From contig JADJFB010000036.1 in the NCBI GenBank assembly GCA_016708845.1, forward strand, positions 7,182 through 71,181: DNA of 64,000 bases. The letters are read 5' to 3'. The notes under the pieces were generated by a model. That model worked only from the letters and a program-made list of their open reading frames with translations, was not told the origin of the DNA and searched no databases. This DNA comes from Bacteroidota bacterium (GTDB lineage Bacteria; Bacteroidota; Bacteroidia; B-17B0; Aurantibacillaceae). Positions 18,470-26,873 of the stretch are shown piece by piece. Numbering within the stretch: position 1 is the stretch's first letter; each line of letters begins with the position of its first letter. The translations under genes were made by a program, and so were the position numbers.

Positions 18470-19506
18470 TGAGATTTAAATTATTACATATTTGTTTTTT
18501 AAGAGTGTGTGCTTTCACATTCTTAATTCTTAATTCTGCATTCTTAATTTCTCAAGATATTCATTTTTCTAATTGGCAAATGTCGCCACTGAATTTAAAT
18601 CCAGCCAATGCTGGCATGTTTGAAGGCGATGGACGTTTAATTTTTAATTACCGCAACCAATGGAAACAAGTGCCTGTAACCTATAACACCTTTAGCTTTG
18701 CCGCTGATATGAATTTAAATAAGTCATTAATAAAAGGTACTAAAGAAGCGATGGGATTTATTTTTAACACAGATATTTCAGGAGACGGAAGTTACACCAT
18801 CACCGATATTAAAATTCCTATCAATCATAAATTCTCTTTTAAAAAAGATTCGAACTTAACCGTTGCTCTAGGTTTATTAGCAGGTATTACCAATCTTAAC
18901 ATTACATCTTCTCGTTTATCTTATGATAGGCAATGGGATGGCGACGCCTATAATCAAGCATTATCAAATGGAGAAAATTTTAACAAGCAAAGTAAATTAT
19001 TTGCTGATGTTTCTTTAGGAGCGGTAATTCAAAAAAAATTCAATCAAAAATTCAAAGCAACCATCGGTTATGCAGCAAGCCACTTAAACCGACCAAACAT
19101 CTCTTTTAATAATACGCCGGGAGCTGTTTTGAGAATTAAACACACGGAATCCTTGCAATTAAAATATAGTTTCAATCAAGTCTCTGCTTTTATGTTTGAA
19201 TACTATGGAAATCAACAACAAAAGTTTAGAGAAAATTTAATGGGCTTCTCCTATTACCACACGATTGAACCAAGAACAAATACAGTTTTCAACTTTGGAA
19301 TCCTTACTCGTTTAAAAGATGCATTGATTACAACTGTTGGTTTAGAACATAATAACATGCGTTTACAAGTGTCATACGATTATAATTATTCTCAATTTAA
19401 ACGTGCAACAAATGGAAGAGGTGGTTTTGAGATTTCATTAATTTACATTTGGGCTACTAAAAAAGTATTTGTCCCTAAAACACGAGTTTGCCCTATTTAT
19501 ATGTAA
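18469..19506 (+). CDS. T9SS-associated outer-membrane protein, PorP/SprF family (copy 1)
   Basis: A 345-residue beta-barrel-type protein of the PorP/SprF family. In the type IX system, SprF is needed for secretion of its neighbour adhesin SprB, and other type B cargo proteins seem to use dedicated PorP/SprF-like partners. Hallmarks are QDIHFSNWQMSPLNLNPA near the mature N terminus, the YRNQW motif and a C-terminal barrel ending in KTRVCPIYM. The signal peptide (FLILNSAFLISQ) is encoded by a repeat-like DNA stretch at 18517-18550. It is coupled to the upstream CHU_C adhesin. The adhesin and PorP pair is probably one functional unit. Confidence 0.87.
   Translation: MRFKLLHICFLRVCAFTFLILNSAFLISQDIHFSNWQMSPLNLNPANAGMFEGDGRLIFNYRNQWKQVPVTYNTFSFAADMNLNKSLIKGTKEAMGFIFNTDISGDGSYTITDIKIPINHKFSFKKDSNLTVALGLLAGITNLNITSSRLSYDRQWDGDAYNQALSNGENFNKQSKLFADVSLGAVIQKKFNQKFKATIGYAASHLNRPNISFNNTPGAVLRIKHTESLQLKYSFNQVSAFMFEYYGNQQQKFRENLMGFSYYHTIEPRTNTVFNFGILTRLKDALITTVGLEHNNMRLQVSYDYNYSQFKRATNGRGGFEISLIYIWATKKVFVPKTRVCPIYM
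18517..18550. repeat. TTCTTAATTCT/GCATTCTTAATT repeat inside signal peptide (copy 1)
   Basis: A low-complexity string of CATTCTTAATT and CTTAATTCT units encodes the hydrophobic core FLILNSAFLIS. Nearly the same stretch lies at 21351-21384 in the paralogous PorP gene. Similar strings occur in Bacteroidota intergenic DNA. Confidence 0.6.
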
Positions 19507-19580
19507 TCAAAAATTAGACTGTAATTTTTGATTGTCCCATTTTTTGTTTAGTTTAGTATATCTTAATTGGTTTAAGAAAT

Positions 19581-21302
19581 ATGAATAAATTGATACATCG
19601 ATTTTTATTTGCTTTGCTTACCGTGTTTTGTTTTTTTCAAGCACAAGCAACTCATATTGTTGGGGGCGAATTAAACTATAAAAATTTAGGCTCCAATAAC
19701 TACGAAATCCGCTTAACTGTATATCGTGATTGTTATGTAGGGATTCCACTTTTTGATAACCCTGCAGCCGTTGGAATTTTTGATAGTAATAATAATTTAC
19801 TACAAACTTTAAATATGACCTTTAGAGGATTAGACACCTTGCCTCCAACAATTAATGATCCATGTACTATTCCCCCTTTAGATTTTTGTTATGAAGTAAC
19901 CACTTACATTGACACTATTAATTTACCCCCACTGGCCGGTGGGTATCAAATCTCGTATCAGCGTTGTTGTCGAAACCAAAACATTTTAAATATTGTAAAC
20001 CCCGAATGTGTTGGTGCAACCTATTACGCAACTATTCCTGGACCAGAAGTCGTAACCGTAAATAGTAATCCTGTGATTAAGTTTTGGCCACCGCCATTTA
20101 TTTGTGTTGATAAGCCTTGGGTGTTTGATGACTCTGCCATTGATTATGATGGAGATTCTTTAGTTTATGAACTGTTTATGCCTTATGAAGGACTAACGGC
20201 CTCCTGCCCTATGATTGGACCATTTACGCCCGCGTCTACTGCATGCCCAAATACAGTTCCTGTATGTCCAACCGTTCCTGTAAATCCACCTTTCACAACC
20301 ATTACTTGGCTAGCTCCTTATAATACCTCTAATATGTTAGGTGGCGTACCAATGCAAATTAATTCATCCACAGGTTTAGTAACTGCTACTCCAAATTTAC
20401 AGGGCTATTTTGTAATAGGTATTAAAGTAAAAGAATATCGTAATGGAGTTTTTTTAAGCGAAACCAAACGTGATTTTCAATTAATTGTAAAGCCTTGTCC
20501 GCAAGAAGTAGTTGCTGCGGCTCAAGCACCACAAGCTATTTGCGGCACAACAACAGCCTCTTTTCAAAACAATAGTACTGGAAGCGCAGGCCTTGCATTT
20601 AATTGGTACTTCGACGATCCAAACACTACAGCCAACACATCACATATTAAAACACCAAGTTATTCATACCCTAAAACAGAAAGTTATTCCGTGACGTTAG
20701 TAGCTTATGTCAGCAATAAGCCTTTGTGTAATGATACGGTAACAACCGTTGTTTCTATTAGTAATGCTTTTACCGCAGCCTTTACATTTACACCTATTGC
20801 ATGCTCAAATAATTTAGTAAATTTTCAAGGCACTGTTCAAAACCCTCCTGGCACTACTCCCGAATGGTCGTGGAATTTTGGTGATGGAACAACAAGTTCT
20901 TCGAACAATCCAAGTCATAATTATACAGCTGGCGGAAGTTATCAAGTAACCTTGATTACACAAATACCCAACTCTATCAATTGCATTGATACTTTATCTG
21001 CACAAACTATTGACATTATTACAAATCCCGAGTTGTACATTCCAAATACATTTACTCCAAACGGAGATGGGCACAATGATGTTTTTAGGGTTCGCGGGCC
21101 TTCTTTTGCTATCTATTATTTTGCGGTTTATAATCGTTGGGGAGAGTTGATGTATGAAACAACCGACCCAAGTCAAGGATGGGACGGCAATTACAAAGGC
21201 AAACCTTCTGACCCTGGAGTATTTGGATATTATGTGAAAGCAAAGTGCGGAGAAGGTAGCGAAGAGATTTTAAAAAAAGGAAATGTAACACTGGTGAGAT
21301 AG
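19581..21302 (+). CDS. PKD-domain adhesin with T9SS type B C terminus
   Basis: A 573-residue secreted protein. It has a signal peptide (residues 1-23, ending AQA), then an N-terminal domain starting THIVGGELNYKNLG that recurs in Bacteroidota gliding-associated proteins (YEIRLTVYRDCYVG, YQRCCRNQ), then two PKD-like domains (NWYFDDPNT and WSWNFGDGTTSS) and a CHU_C sorting domain (PNTFTPNGDGHND, YNRWGELMYE, KKGNVTLVR). It is intact. Its TAG overlaps the ATG of the second PorP/SprF gene by one base (TAGATG junction at 21300-21303), which repeats the adhesin-then-PorP order of the preceding pair. Cysteine-rich stretches suggest disulfide bonds. Confidence 0.88.
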   Translation: MNKLIHRFLFALLTVFCFFQAQATHIVGGELNYKNLGSNNYEIRLTVYRDCYVGIPLFDNPAAVGIFDSNNNLLQTLNMTFRGLDTLPPTINDPCTIPPLDFCYEVTTYIDTINLPPLAGGYQISYQRCCRNQNILNIVNPECVGATYYATIPGPEVVTVNSNPVIKFWPPPFICVDKPWVFDDSAIDYDGDSLVYELFMPYEGLTASCPMIGPFTPASTACPNTVPVCPTVPVNPPFTTITWLAPYNTSNMLGGVPMQINSSTGLVTATPNLQGYFVIGIKVKEYRNGVFLSETKRDFQLIVKPCPQEVVAAAQAPQAICGTTTASFQNNSTGSAGLAFNWYFDDPNTTANTSHIKTPSYSYPKTESYSVTLVAYVSNKPLCNDTVTTVVSISNAFTAAFTFTPIACSNNLVNFQGTVQNPPGTTPEWSWNFGDGTTSSSNNPSHNYTAGGSYQVTLITQIPNSINCIDTLSAQTIDIITNPELYIPNTFTPNGDGHNDVFRVRGPSFAIYYFAVYNRWGELMYETTDPSQGWDGNYKGKPSDPGVFGYYVKAKCGEGSEEILKKGNVTLVR

Positions 21303-22340
21303 ATGAAGGTGAAATCGACATACATTTCAATAAAAGTTATATTGTTTTCAGCATTTTTAATTCTGCATTCTGCATTCTTAATTAGTCAAGACGTTCACTT
21401 TTCGCAGTATAACGGTTCGGTTATTAACCTCAACCCTGCTTTTACAGGATTTTTTGATGGAGATTATAGATTGAATGGTATTTATCGAAGTCAATGGAGT
21501 AGCGTTCCTGTGCCATATAAATCTTTTTCGTTAGCTGGTGATGCTCGTTTTAAACCTAAAAGCATGAAAAGCGATTGCATCGGAGTTGGAATTATGTTTA
21601 ATAATGATAAATCGGGCGACACCTATTATGGAACTAATCAGTTGTATGTATCAGGTTCTTACATCCATAAATTAAATAAAGATTCAACTTTACTTTGGAC
21701 AACTGGAATTATGGCCGGCATCTCAAATGTGGGATTTAATTATAGCCGTATGACCTTTGATGATCAGTATCAAAACAGTAGTTATAATTCATCAAACAGC
21801 ACTGGCGAAAGTTTTACAAAAAACGCCACCACCTTTGGAGATTTTAATTTTGGAACCGCTTTACAATATGCAATCAAACAAAGAGCTTTTGTGCAATACG
21901 GCATTTCATACCATCATTTCACTAATCCTAAATTAACGTTTCAAAATAATACAAGTATTCGTATTGACCCTAAATTAAATAACTATTTGTGCTTTGCTTA
22001 TCCAATTGGTGTAAAGACAGATATCATTGCAGAAATATTATATTCTCATCAAGGAAAATATAACGAGGTAGTGCCTGGTGCTATGGTAAAATTTTTGTTA
22101 GATGAAAAAACACGTCAGGCAGTTTCTGTTGGTTTATACTATAGAGCTAAAGATGCTGTAATTGCTCGACTAGGTTATCAAGTAAAAACATTAACAGCAG
22201 GTGTAAGTTATGATGTAAACACTAGCAAGTTTATTGCGGCCACAAATCGTCGTGGAGGTTTTGAAATTTATGTGACTTACATTTTCAAAAAAATTATTCC
22301 GTTTGCACCTAAAACCAGAGTTTGTCCAATTTACATGTAA
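21303..22340 (+). CDS. T9SS-associated outer-membrane protein, PorP/SprF family (copy 2)
   Basis: A 345-residue paralogue of the gene at 18469 with exactly the same length. It shares QDVHFSQYNGSVINLNPAF after the signal peptide, YRSQWSSVPVPYKSFSLAGD, RRGGFEI and the identical C terminus KTRVCPIYM. It probably lies in the outer membrane as a partner of the adhesin directly upstream, to which it is translationally linked. The signal peptide again comes from the CATTCTTAATT-type repeat. It is followed after 2 bp by the PD40/OmpA gene, so the five genes from 13937 to 24307 look like one operon or two coupled operons. Confidence 0.87.
   Translation: MKVKSTYISIKVILFSAFLILHSAFLISQDVHFSQYNGSVINLNPAFTGFFDGDYRLNGIYRSQWSSVPVPYKSFSLAGDARFKPKSMKSDCIGVGIMFNNDKSGDTYYGTNQLYVSGSYIHKLNKDSTLLWTTGIMAGISNVGFNYSRMTFDDQYQNSSYNSSNSTGESFTKNATTFGDFNFGTALQYAIKQRAFVQYGISYHHFTNPKLTFQNNTSIRIDPKLNNYLCFAYPIGVKTDIIAEILYSHQGKYNEVVPGAMVKFLLDEKTRQAVSVGLYYRAKDAVIARLGYQVKTLTAGVSYDVNTSKFIAATNRRGGFEIYVTYIFKKIIPFAPKTRVCPIYM
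21351..21384. repeat. CTGCATTCTTAATT repeat inside signal peptide (copy 2)
   Basis: Tandem ATTCTGC units followed by ATTCTTAATT encode FLILHSAFLIS in the second PorP/SprF gene. It matches the stretch at 18517-18550 over the block TTAATTCTGCATTCTTAATT. Confidence 0.6.
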
Positions 22341-22342
22341 AT

Positions 22343-24307
22343 ATGATGTCATTAAAAAAATATACGCTTTTAGTTATTTTCTTTCTCTTGATGAGTTCAG
22401 GATTGTTTTCTCAAAGCATTAAATCATTTTTAAAACAGGGCTCCGAAGCCATGTCGAAAAAAGATTATTCGTCGGCTGCACAAATTTACAATCAGGTTAT
22501 TTTAATTGACTCTTCCAACATCGAATATCAATTATTATTTGCGGATGCTTCTCGTTTAAATTATGATGGCGATGTTGCTTTGCATTGGTACCAAAAAATA
22601 TTTAAAAAAGATAATGGCAAAACATACAAAGAAGTGCCTTTTTATATTGCCATGCAATTAAAAACAAATGGAAAATATAAAGACGCTAAAAAATATTTCG
22701 ACAAGTATTATAAAAAACAACGCAACAGTAAGGATAAAGAAAAGGCACGCCTAGCCGCCAAAGCCAAACAAGAATTTGAAGCCTGTGATATTGCCCAAGT
22801 AATTATTAAAAGTCCGCTCGATGTAAAAGTGGTTCATTTGGATAGCGCCGTGAATAGTAAGGTAAGCGAATATGCTCCTTTTGAATATGATAGTTTATTA
22901 TATTTTTCATCATTAAGAGATAAATCAAAACAAGATGCGGCTGGTGTTGGATTCAATAAATTATATACGTCAAAAAAATCTGCTATTAAGCCAAATAAAT
23001 TTTTAAAAGCAAAAGAACTCGATTCATTATTCAACAAAAGTAATATTCACAATGCTAACACCAGTTTCAATTCAGATTTTACCAAAGTGTTTGTATCTCG
23101 TTGTGGCGCGTTAAATGCCACTCAATATCGTTGCGAAATTTATGTGTCAGACTTTAAAGAAGGACATTGGACAGAATTACAAAAATTACCGTCACCAATT
23201 AATGTGAGTGGAAGCAACACCACACAACCTTGCTTAAGTGAAATAAACGACAAGCCTGTTTTATTTTTTGCAAGTGATAGAGCGGCAGGAGAAGGCGCCA
23301 TGGATATTTGGTATGCTTTTATGAATACGGATGGAACTTTTGAAACTCCTATCAATGCCGGTAAAAAAATTAATACCATTGAAGATGATATCACACCTTG
23401 GTTTGTGAAAGAAAACAAAACGTTATACTTCAGCAGCACATGGCACAAAGGATTAGGTAACTTTGATATTTTTACTTCTGAGTTTAAGGACAATGCTTTT
23501 ACGGACGCTCAAAATATTGGCTACCCCATCAATAGTAGTTACAATGATATTTACTATAGTGTAAATTCTAAAAAAGATAGGGCTTATATTTCCTCTAATC
23601 GCTTAGGTTCATACTTTGAAGATAAACCTAATTGTTGTAACGATATTTATAGTTTTCCTATCACACCTTTAACGGAGCCACCTAAACCAGTTGATACAAC
23701 CGCTTTATTAATTAATCAAATGAAAGTGTTGGTGCCTTTAACCTTGTATTTTAATAACGATGAGCCCGAGCCAAAAACCAAAGTGATTGTCACCAAAAAA
23801 AATTACAAAAAAACGTATGATGATTACTCCGTTCTAAAACCAAAATACTTTACAGAATATGCAAAAGGTTTAGAAGGTGAACAAAAAGAATTAGCCATCA
23901 ACCGTATTGAGAATTTTTTTGAAGATAGTGTGGATGCTGGTATGCAAGACTTAGATAAATTTGCATTGTTATTGGAACAAGTGTTATTACGAGGCGAAAA
24001 AGTAAAAATTACCATGAAAGGGTATTGCAGCCCTTTAGCGAGTACAGATTACAATGTGAATCTTGCAAAACGTCGTATTAGTAGCTTACGCAACTATTTT
24101 ATGGAATACGGTAATGGTAAATTTGTGAAATACGTTGATAATACTAACGAAGCAGAAGGTAGAATTGAGTTTTTTAACGAAGATATTGGCGAATTACCAG
24201 TAAGTACAGTGAGCGACGATGTAAAAGACGTTCGAAACTCCGTTTATAGCCCGTTTGCTGCCAGTGAACGAAAGATTCAAATTATTGCGATTAGTTATTT
24301 AAAATAA
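22343..24307 (+). CDS. TPR/PD40 repeat protein with OmpA-like C-terminal domain
   Basis: A 654-residue envelope protein. I choose the ATG at 22343 because it gives a normal signal peptide (MMSLKKYTLLVI through GLFSQ). The upstream start at 22322 lies inside the PorP gene. A TPR-like helical part (about residues 20-130) is followed by WD40-like PD40 repeats (YFSSLRDKS, FFASDRAAG, YFSSTWHKG, YISSNRLG) and an OmpA-like domain with GYCSPLASTDYNVNLAKRR, which is expected to bind peptidoglycan. Such proteins often accompany PorP/SprF genes in T9SS loci and may anchor the outer-membrane complex to the wall. That role is inferred from context. Confidence 0.83.
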   Translation: MMSLKKYTLLVIFFLLMSSGLFSQSIKSFLKQGSEAMSKKDYSSAAQIYNQVILIDSSNIEYQLLFADASRLNYDGDVALHWYQKIFKKDNGKTYKEVPFYIAMQLKTNGKYKDAKKYFDKYYKKQRNSKDKEKARLAAKAKQEFEACDIAQVIIKSPLDVKVVHLDSAVNSKVSEYAPFEYDSLLYFSSLRDKSKQDAAGVGFNKLYTSKKSAIKPNKFLKAKELDSLFNKSNIHNANTSFNSDFTKVFVSRCGALNATQYRCEIYVSDFKEGHWTELQKLPSPINVSGSNTTQPCLSEINDKPVLFFASDRAAGEGAMDIWYAFMNTDGTFETPINAGKKINTIEDDITPWFVKENKTLYFSSTWHKGLGNFDIFTSEFKDNAFTDAQNIGYPINSSYNDIYYSVNSKKDRAYISSNRLGSYFEDKPNCCNDIYSFPITPLTEPPKPVDTTALLINQMKVLVPLTLYFNNDEPEPKTKVIVTKKNYKKTYDDYSVLKPKYFTEYAKGLEGEQKELAINRIENFFEDSVDAGMQDLDKFALLLEQVLLRGEKVKITMKGYCSPLASTDYNVNLAKRRISSLRNYFMEYGNGKFVKYVDNTNEAEGRIEFFNEDIGELPVSTVSDDVKDVRNSVYSPFAASERKIQIIAISYLK

Positions 24308-24640
24308 AATTAACCAAAAAAAAAAAAAAAAAAAAAAATGTGGATCCTGCTAAGAGGCAATAGCTCAAGTATTCCCACTTTTGTGTACTTTTATGACTTA
24401 TATGGTTCAAAATAAATGGTATAAACCATACCAGTTACCAATCAAAACCAACCAGTTACAAAGTTGGCATCTTTTTTTCCAAAAAACGAGCAATCTTTGT
24501 AAAGAAATGACGTAATTAGACAAACGAAAACGTTATAAACATTAACAAAAAGATAGTATTAGATTATTGCTATTTAAAAACCTTTTTATTATGTTTGGCG
24601 TCATTCTAAAAACTAGAAACTAACTAAAAAAACAACAATT
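24308..24640. other. 333-bp intergenic region upstream of exbB
   Basis: The gap contains a run of 23 consecutive A (24316-24338), a small inverted repeat TGGTAT/ATACCA (24417-24433), two direct repeats ACCAGTTAC 21 bp apart (24430 and 24451), and a good promoter just before exbB. A 25-codon frame after the A run looks like chance. No terminator hairpin was found for the upstream operon. Confidence 0.7.
24567..24597 (+). promoter_or_regulatory. Promoter of the exbB-exbD-exbD-tonB operon
   Basis: TTG at 24567-24569 and TATGTTTG at 24590-24597 match the Bacteroidota -33 and -7 elements with 20 nt between them. The start codon follows 43 nt downstream. Confidence 0.65.
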
Positions 24641-25444
24641 ATGAGTAACAAAAAAACATCAGGCGGTTTTCCATTAATCGTTTCAGCAATTGCTATCGTT
24701 ATCTGTTTAGTAATCGGTATCGTAGTTTATAAATTTGTATTAGGAGATCCAGGTAATTTTGATGCCGAAGGTCCAGAAAAAGGTCATCCTCAAAACTTCT
24801 TTGGTATTATGTACAAAGGTGGTTTCATCGTACCTATCTTATTAGGAACTTTATTTACTGTATTATGCTTTTTCTTTGAGCGTTTAATCACTATTCAAAA
24901 AGCAAACGGTGCTGGTGGTACTGAGAAATTTGTTGCTAAAATTAAAGAATTAATTGCTGCTAAAGATTTAGACGGTGCTATTGCTGCTTGCGATAAGCAA
25001 AAAGGATCTTTAGGAAATGTTGTTCGTGAAGGTTTAATAAAATACCAATTCGTACAAAACGATAATACAATGGATAAAGAATCTAAAGTAGCAGCTATCT
25101 CTAAAGCATTAGAAGAAGCAACTGCATTAGAATTACCAATGTTATCTAAAAACTTAAGCGTTATTTCTACTTGTGCTTCTATTGGTACCTTAGTTGGTCT
25201 AATCGGAACGGTTGTAGGTATGATTCGTGCCTTCGGTGCATTAGCTGCAGCTGGTACTCCTGATACAGCGGCATTAGCAACTGGTATTTCTGAAGCCTTA
25301 GTAAATACATTAGTAGGTATCTTATCTTCTGCTTTAGCAATTATTTTCTATAACTTCTTCTCTAACCGTGTAGATCAAATTACTTACGCAATGGATGAGG
25401 CTGGTTTCTCTATTATTCAAGAGTTCCAAACTTCTGGGAAATAA
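24641..25444 (+). CDS. exbB: MotA/TolQ/ExbB proton channel protein
   Basis: A 267-residue inner-membrane protein forming the proton channel with ExbD to energise TonB. It has an N-terminal membrane helix (residues 10-32), a second near 55-75 (GGFIVPILLGTLFTVLCFFFE), a cytoplasmic domain, then two further helices. The conserved block SVISTCASIGTLVGLIGTVVGM contains the family TLxGLxGTVxGM motif. The start ATG follows a well-formed promoter. It is first in the operon exbB, exbD, exbD, tonB, an arrangement common in Bacteroidota. The strong, regular codon use suggests good expression. Confidence 0.92.
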   Translation: MSNKKTSGGFPLIVSAIAIVICLVIGIVVYKFVLGDPGNFDAEGPEKGHPQNFFGIMYKGGFIVPILLGTLFTVLCFFFERLITIQKANGAGGTEKFVAKIKELIAAKDLDGAIAACDKQKGSLGNVVREGLIKYQFVQNDNTMDKESKVAAISKALEEATALELPMLSKNLSVISTCASIGTLVGLIGTVVGMIRAFGALAAAGTPDTAALATGISEALVNTLVGILSSALAIIFYNFFSNRVDQITYAMDEAGFSIIQEFQTSGK

Positions 25445-25509
25445 TTTTTAATTCTTTTATGGAATTAAACAATAAATTTTATCTATTAATTAAGTAAAAA
25501 CAATAAGAC

Positions 25510-25731
25510 ATGGGAAAGATAAAAGTTGCAGCTCACGCTCCATCTATTGACATGACGCCGATGGTGGACTTAGCCTTCTTGTTGGTTACCTTCTTTATGC
25601 TTACCGCATCCTTTCGTATGGCTGAGCCTGTGATTGTAGATCCGCCGTCTTCTGTATCTGATAAAACATTACCTGAAAACACTGTATTAGTAACAGTTGA
25701 TAATAATGGTCGTGCGTTTTTTGGAGTATGA
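25510..25731 (+). CDS. exbD: ExbD-type protein 1, N-terminal part (before in-frame TGA)
   Basis: The first 73 residues of an ExbD/TolR-family protein, a partner of ExbB. It has a cytoplasmic tail and then the membrane helix with the essential aspartate in IDMTPMVDLAFLLVTFFML, followed by the start of the periplasmic domain (VLVTVDNNGRAFFGV). It stops at TGA (25729-25731). The same frame continues without a gap into the periplasmic part to 26199, so the gene is interrupted by one codon and not truncated at a natural end. A TGG (Trp) or another single-base variant would restore it. Confidence 0.85.
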   Translation: MGKIKVAAHAPSIDMTPMVDLAFLLVTFFMLTASFRMAEPVIVDPPSSVSDKTLPENTVLVTVDNNGRAFFGV

Positions 25732-26199
25732 AATGGCGAAGCAAGAGCAAACACTTTAGCTAAAATGAGCGAGAAGTATGGTGTTAAGTTTAATGCAGAT
25801 CAAGCTAAAAAATTTGGTGGTTTATCAAGTTTTGGTGTTGAAATTAAAGACTTGCCTAGATACTTGGATGCTTCAGAAGCAGAAAGATTAAGATTTCAAC
25901 CACAAAAAGGCGTTCCTTTAGACTCTATGAATAATCAATTAAAAGACTGGATTAATATTTCAGCAACTGAATTGAATATTATCTATATGAGAAATAAAGA
26001 AAAAGCTGAATCAAGTGGACAAGAATTTAAAGGGGAAAAACCTCGTTATGCCATTAAAGCAGATGCGAAAGCAAAATACATTTATGTAAAAGATGTATTT
26101 AAAACCTTTACAGATATGAAAATTTACACCTTTAATTTGATTACATCAATGGAAGGTGGAGCATCTGTTCCGGCAGCTCCGGCAGCAGCAGCTCACTAA
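25732..26199 (+). CDS. exbD: ExbD-type protein 1, C-terminal part (after in-frame TGA)
   Basis: The continuation in the same frame after the TGA: NGEARANTLAKMSEKYGVKF and onward, with a first internal ATG at 25765. It gives the periplasmic domain of the ExbD-like protein and an Ala/Pro-rich end (APAAAAH). The full protein would be about 230 residues, like the Bacteroidota ExbD variants with a longer periplasmic domain. Alone, this part lacks the membrane anchor and would not be functional. It lies 31 bp before the second exbD. Confidence 0.75.
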   Translation, partial: NGEARANTLAKMSEKYGVKFNADQAKKFGGLSSFGVEIKDLPRYLDASEAERLRFQPQKGVPLDSMNNQLKDWINISATELNIIYMRNKEKAESSGQEFKGEKPRYAIKADAKAKYIYVKDVFKTFTDMKIYTFNLITSMEGGASVPAAPAAAAH

Positions 26200-26229
26200 T
26201 AAATATTAACTAATTAAAACAAATTTAAC

Positions 26230-26871
26230 ATGGCAGAAATAGCAGAAAGCGGCGGCGGCGGGCATGGTAAAGGCGGTAAGAAACGCGCCAAGAAGCAGAG
26301 TACCCGCGTGGATATGACTCCAATGGTAGATTTAGCGTTCTTGTTATTAACGTTCTTCGTTTTAACATCAACCTTTAGTAAACCAAAAAGTATGGAGTTA
26401 AGCTTACCAGCTGAACCACCTCCAGGAAGTCCACCACCACCTGAAGTAAAAAAAGGTGTAACTTTTTTATTAACTAAAGACGATAGGATTTTTTATTACA
26501 TAGGGCAGTTTAATGCTCCAGGTAATGAAAAAGGTCTTCCTCCAACACAGTTATCTGAAACTAACTTTAGTTCAGAAGGATTACATGCTTTGTTAATGAA
26601 AGAAAATAAATGGGCGAATGATGAAATTGATAAATTAAAAGCTCAGAATAAAGCAAAAACATTAGCTGATACTACCTTTAAACGTTTAGCAGTTGAGGCA
26701 ACGGCTAATAATGAGGCAATTACAGTTTTAATTAAAACAGACGATCAGGCAACTTATAAAAATGCTATTGATATGTTAGATGAATTAAAAATCTGTAACG
26801 TAGGTAAGCGAGTGTTGGGTGTTGAGATGATGGCAACTGAGTATGCATTATTACAAGAAAAAATAAAATAA
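26230..26871 (+). CDS. exbD: ExbD/TolR-type biopolymer transport protein 2
   Basis: A 213-residue ExbD-family protein with a Gly/His-rich, strongly basic N-terminal tail (GGGGHGKGGKKRAKKQ), the membrane helix with the key aspartate (VDMTPMVDLAFLLLTFFVL) and a periplasmic domain with a Pro-rich linker (EPPPGSPPPPE). The reading frame is intact, so the cell keeps one complete ExbD even if the first gene is broken. Two different ExbD genes in tandem are usual for this operon type in Bacteroidota. The stop is 2 bp before tonB. Confidence 0.92.
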   Translation: MAEIAESGGGGHGKGGKKRAKKQSTRVDMTPMVDLAFLLLTFFVLTSTFSKPKSMELSLPAEPPPGSPPPPEVKKGVTFLLTKDDRIFYYIGQFNAPGNEKGLPPTQLSETNFSSEGLHALLMKENKWANDEIDKLKAQNKAKTLADTTFKRLAVEATANNEAITVLIKTDDQATYKNAIDMLDELKICNVGKRVLGVEMMATEYALLQEKIK

Positions 26872-26873
26872 GT

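Noticed and set aside
24339..24416. 25-codon frame beginning ATG TGG right after the A run
   Set aside because: Too short, no promoter, no recognisable composition or coupling. Taken as chance.
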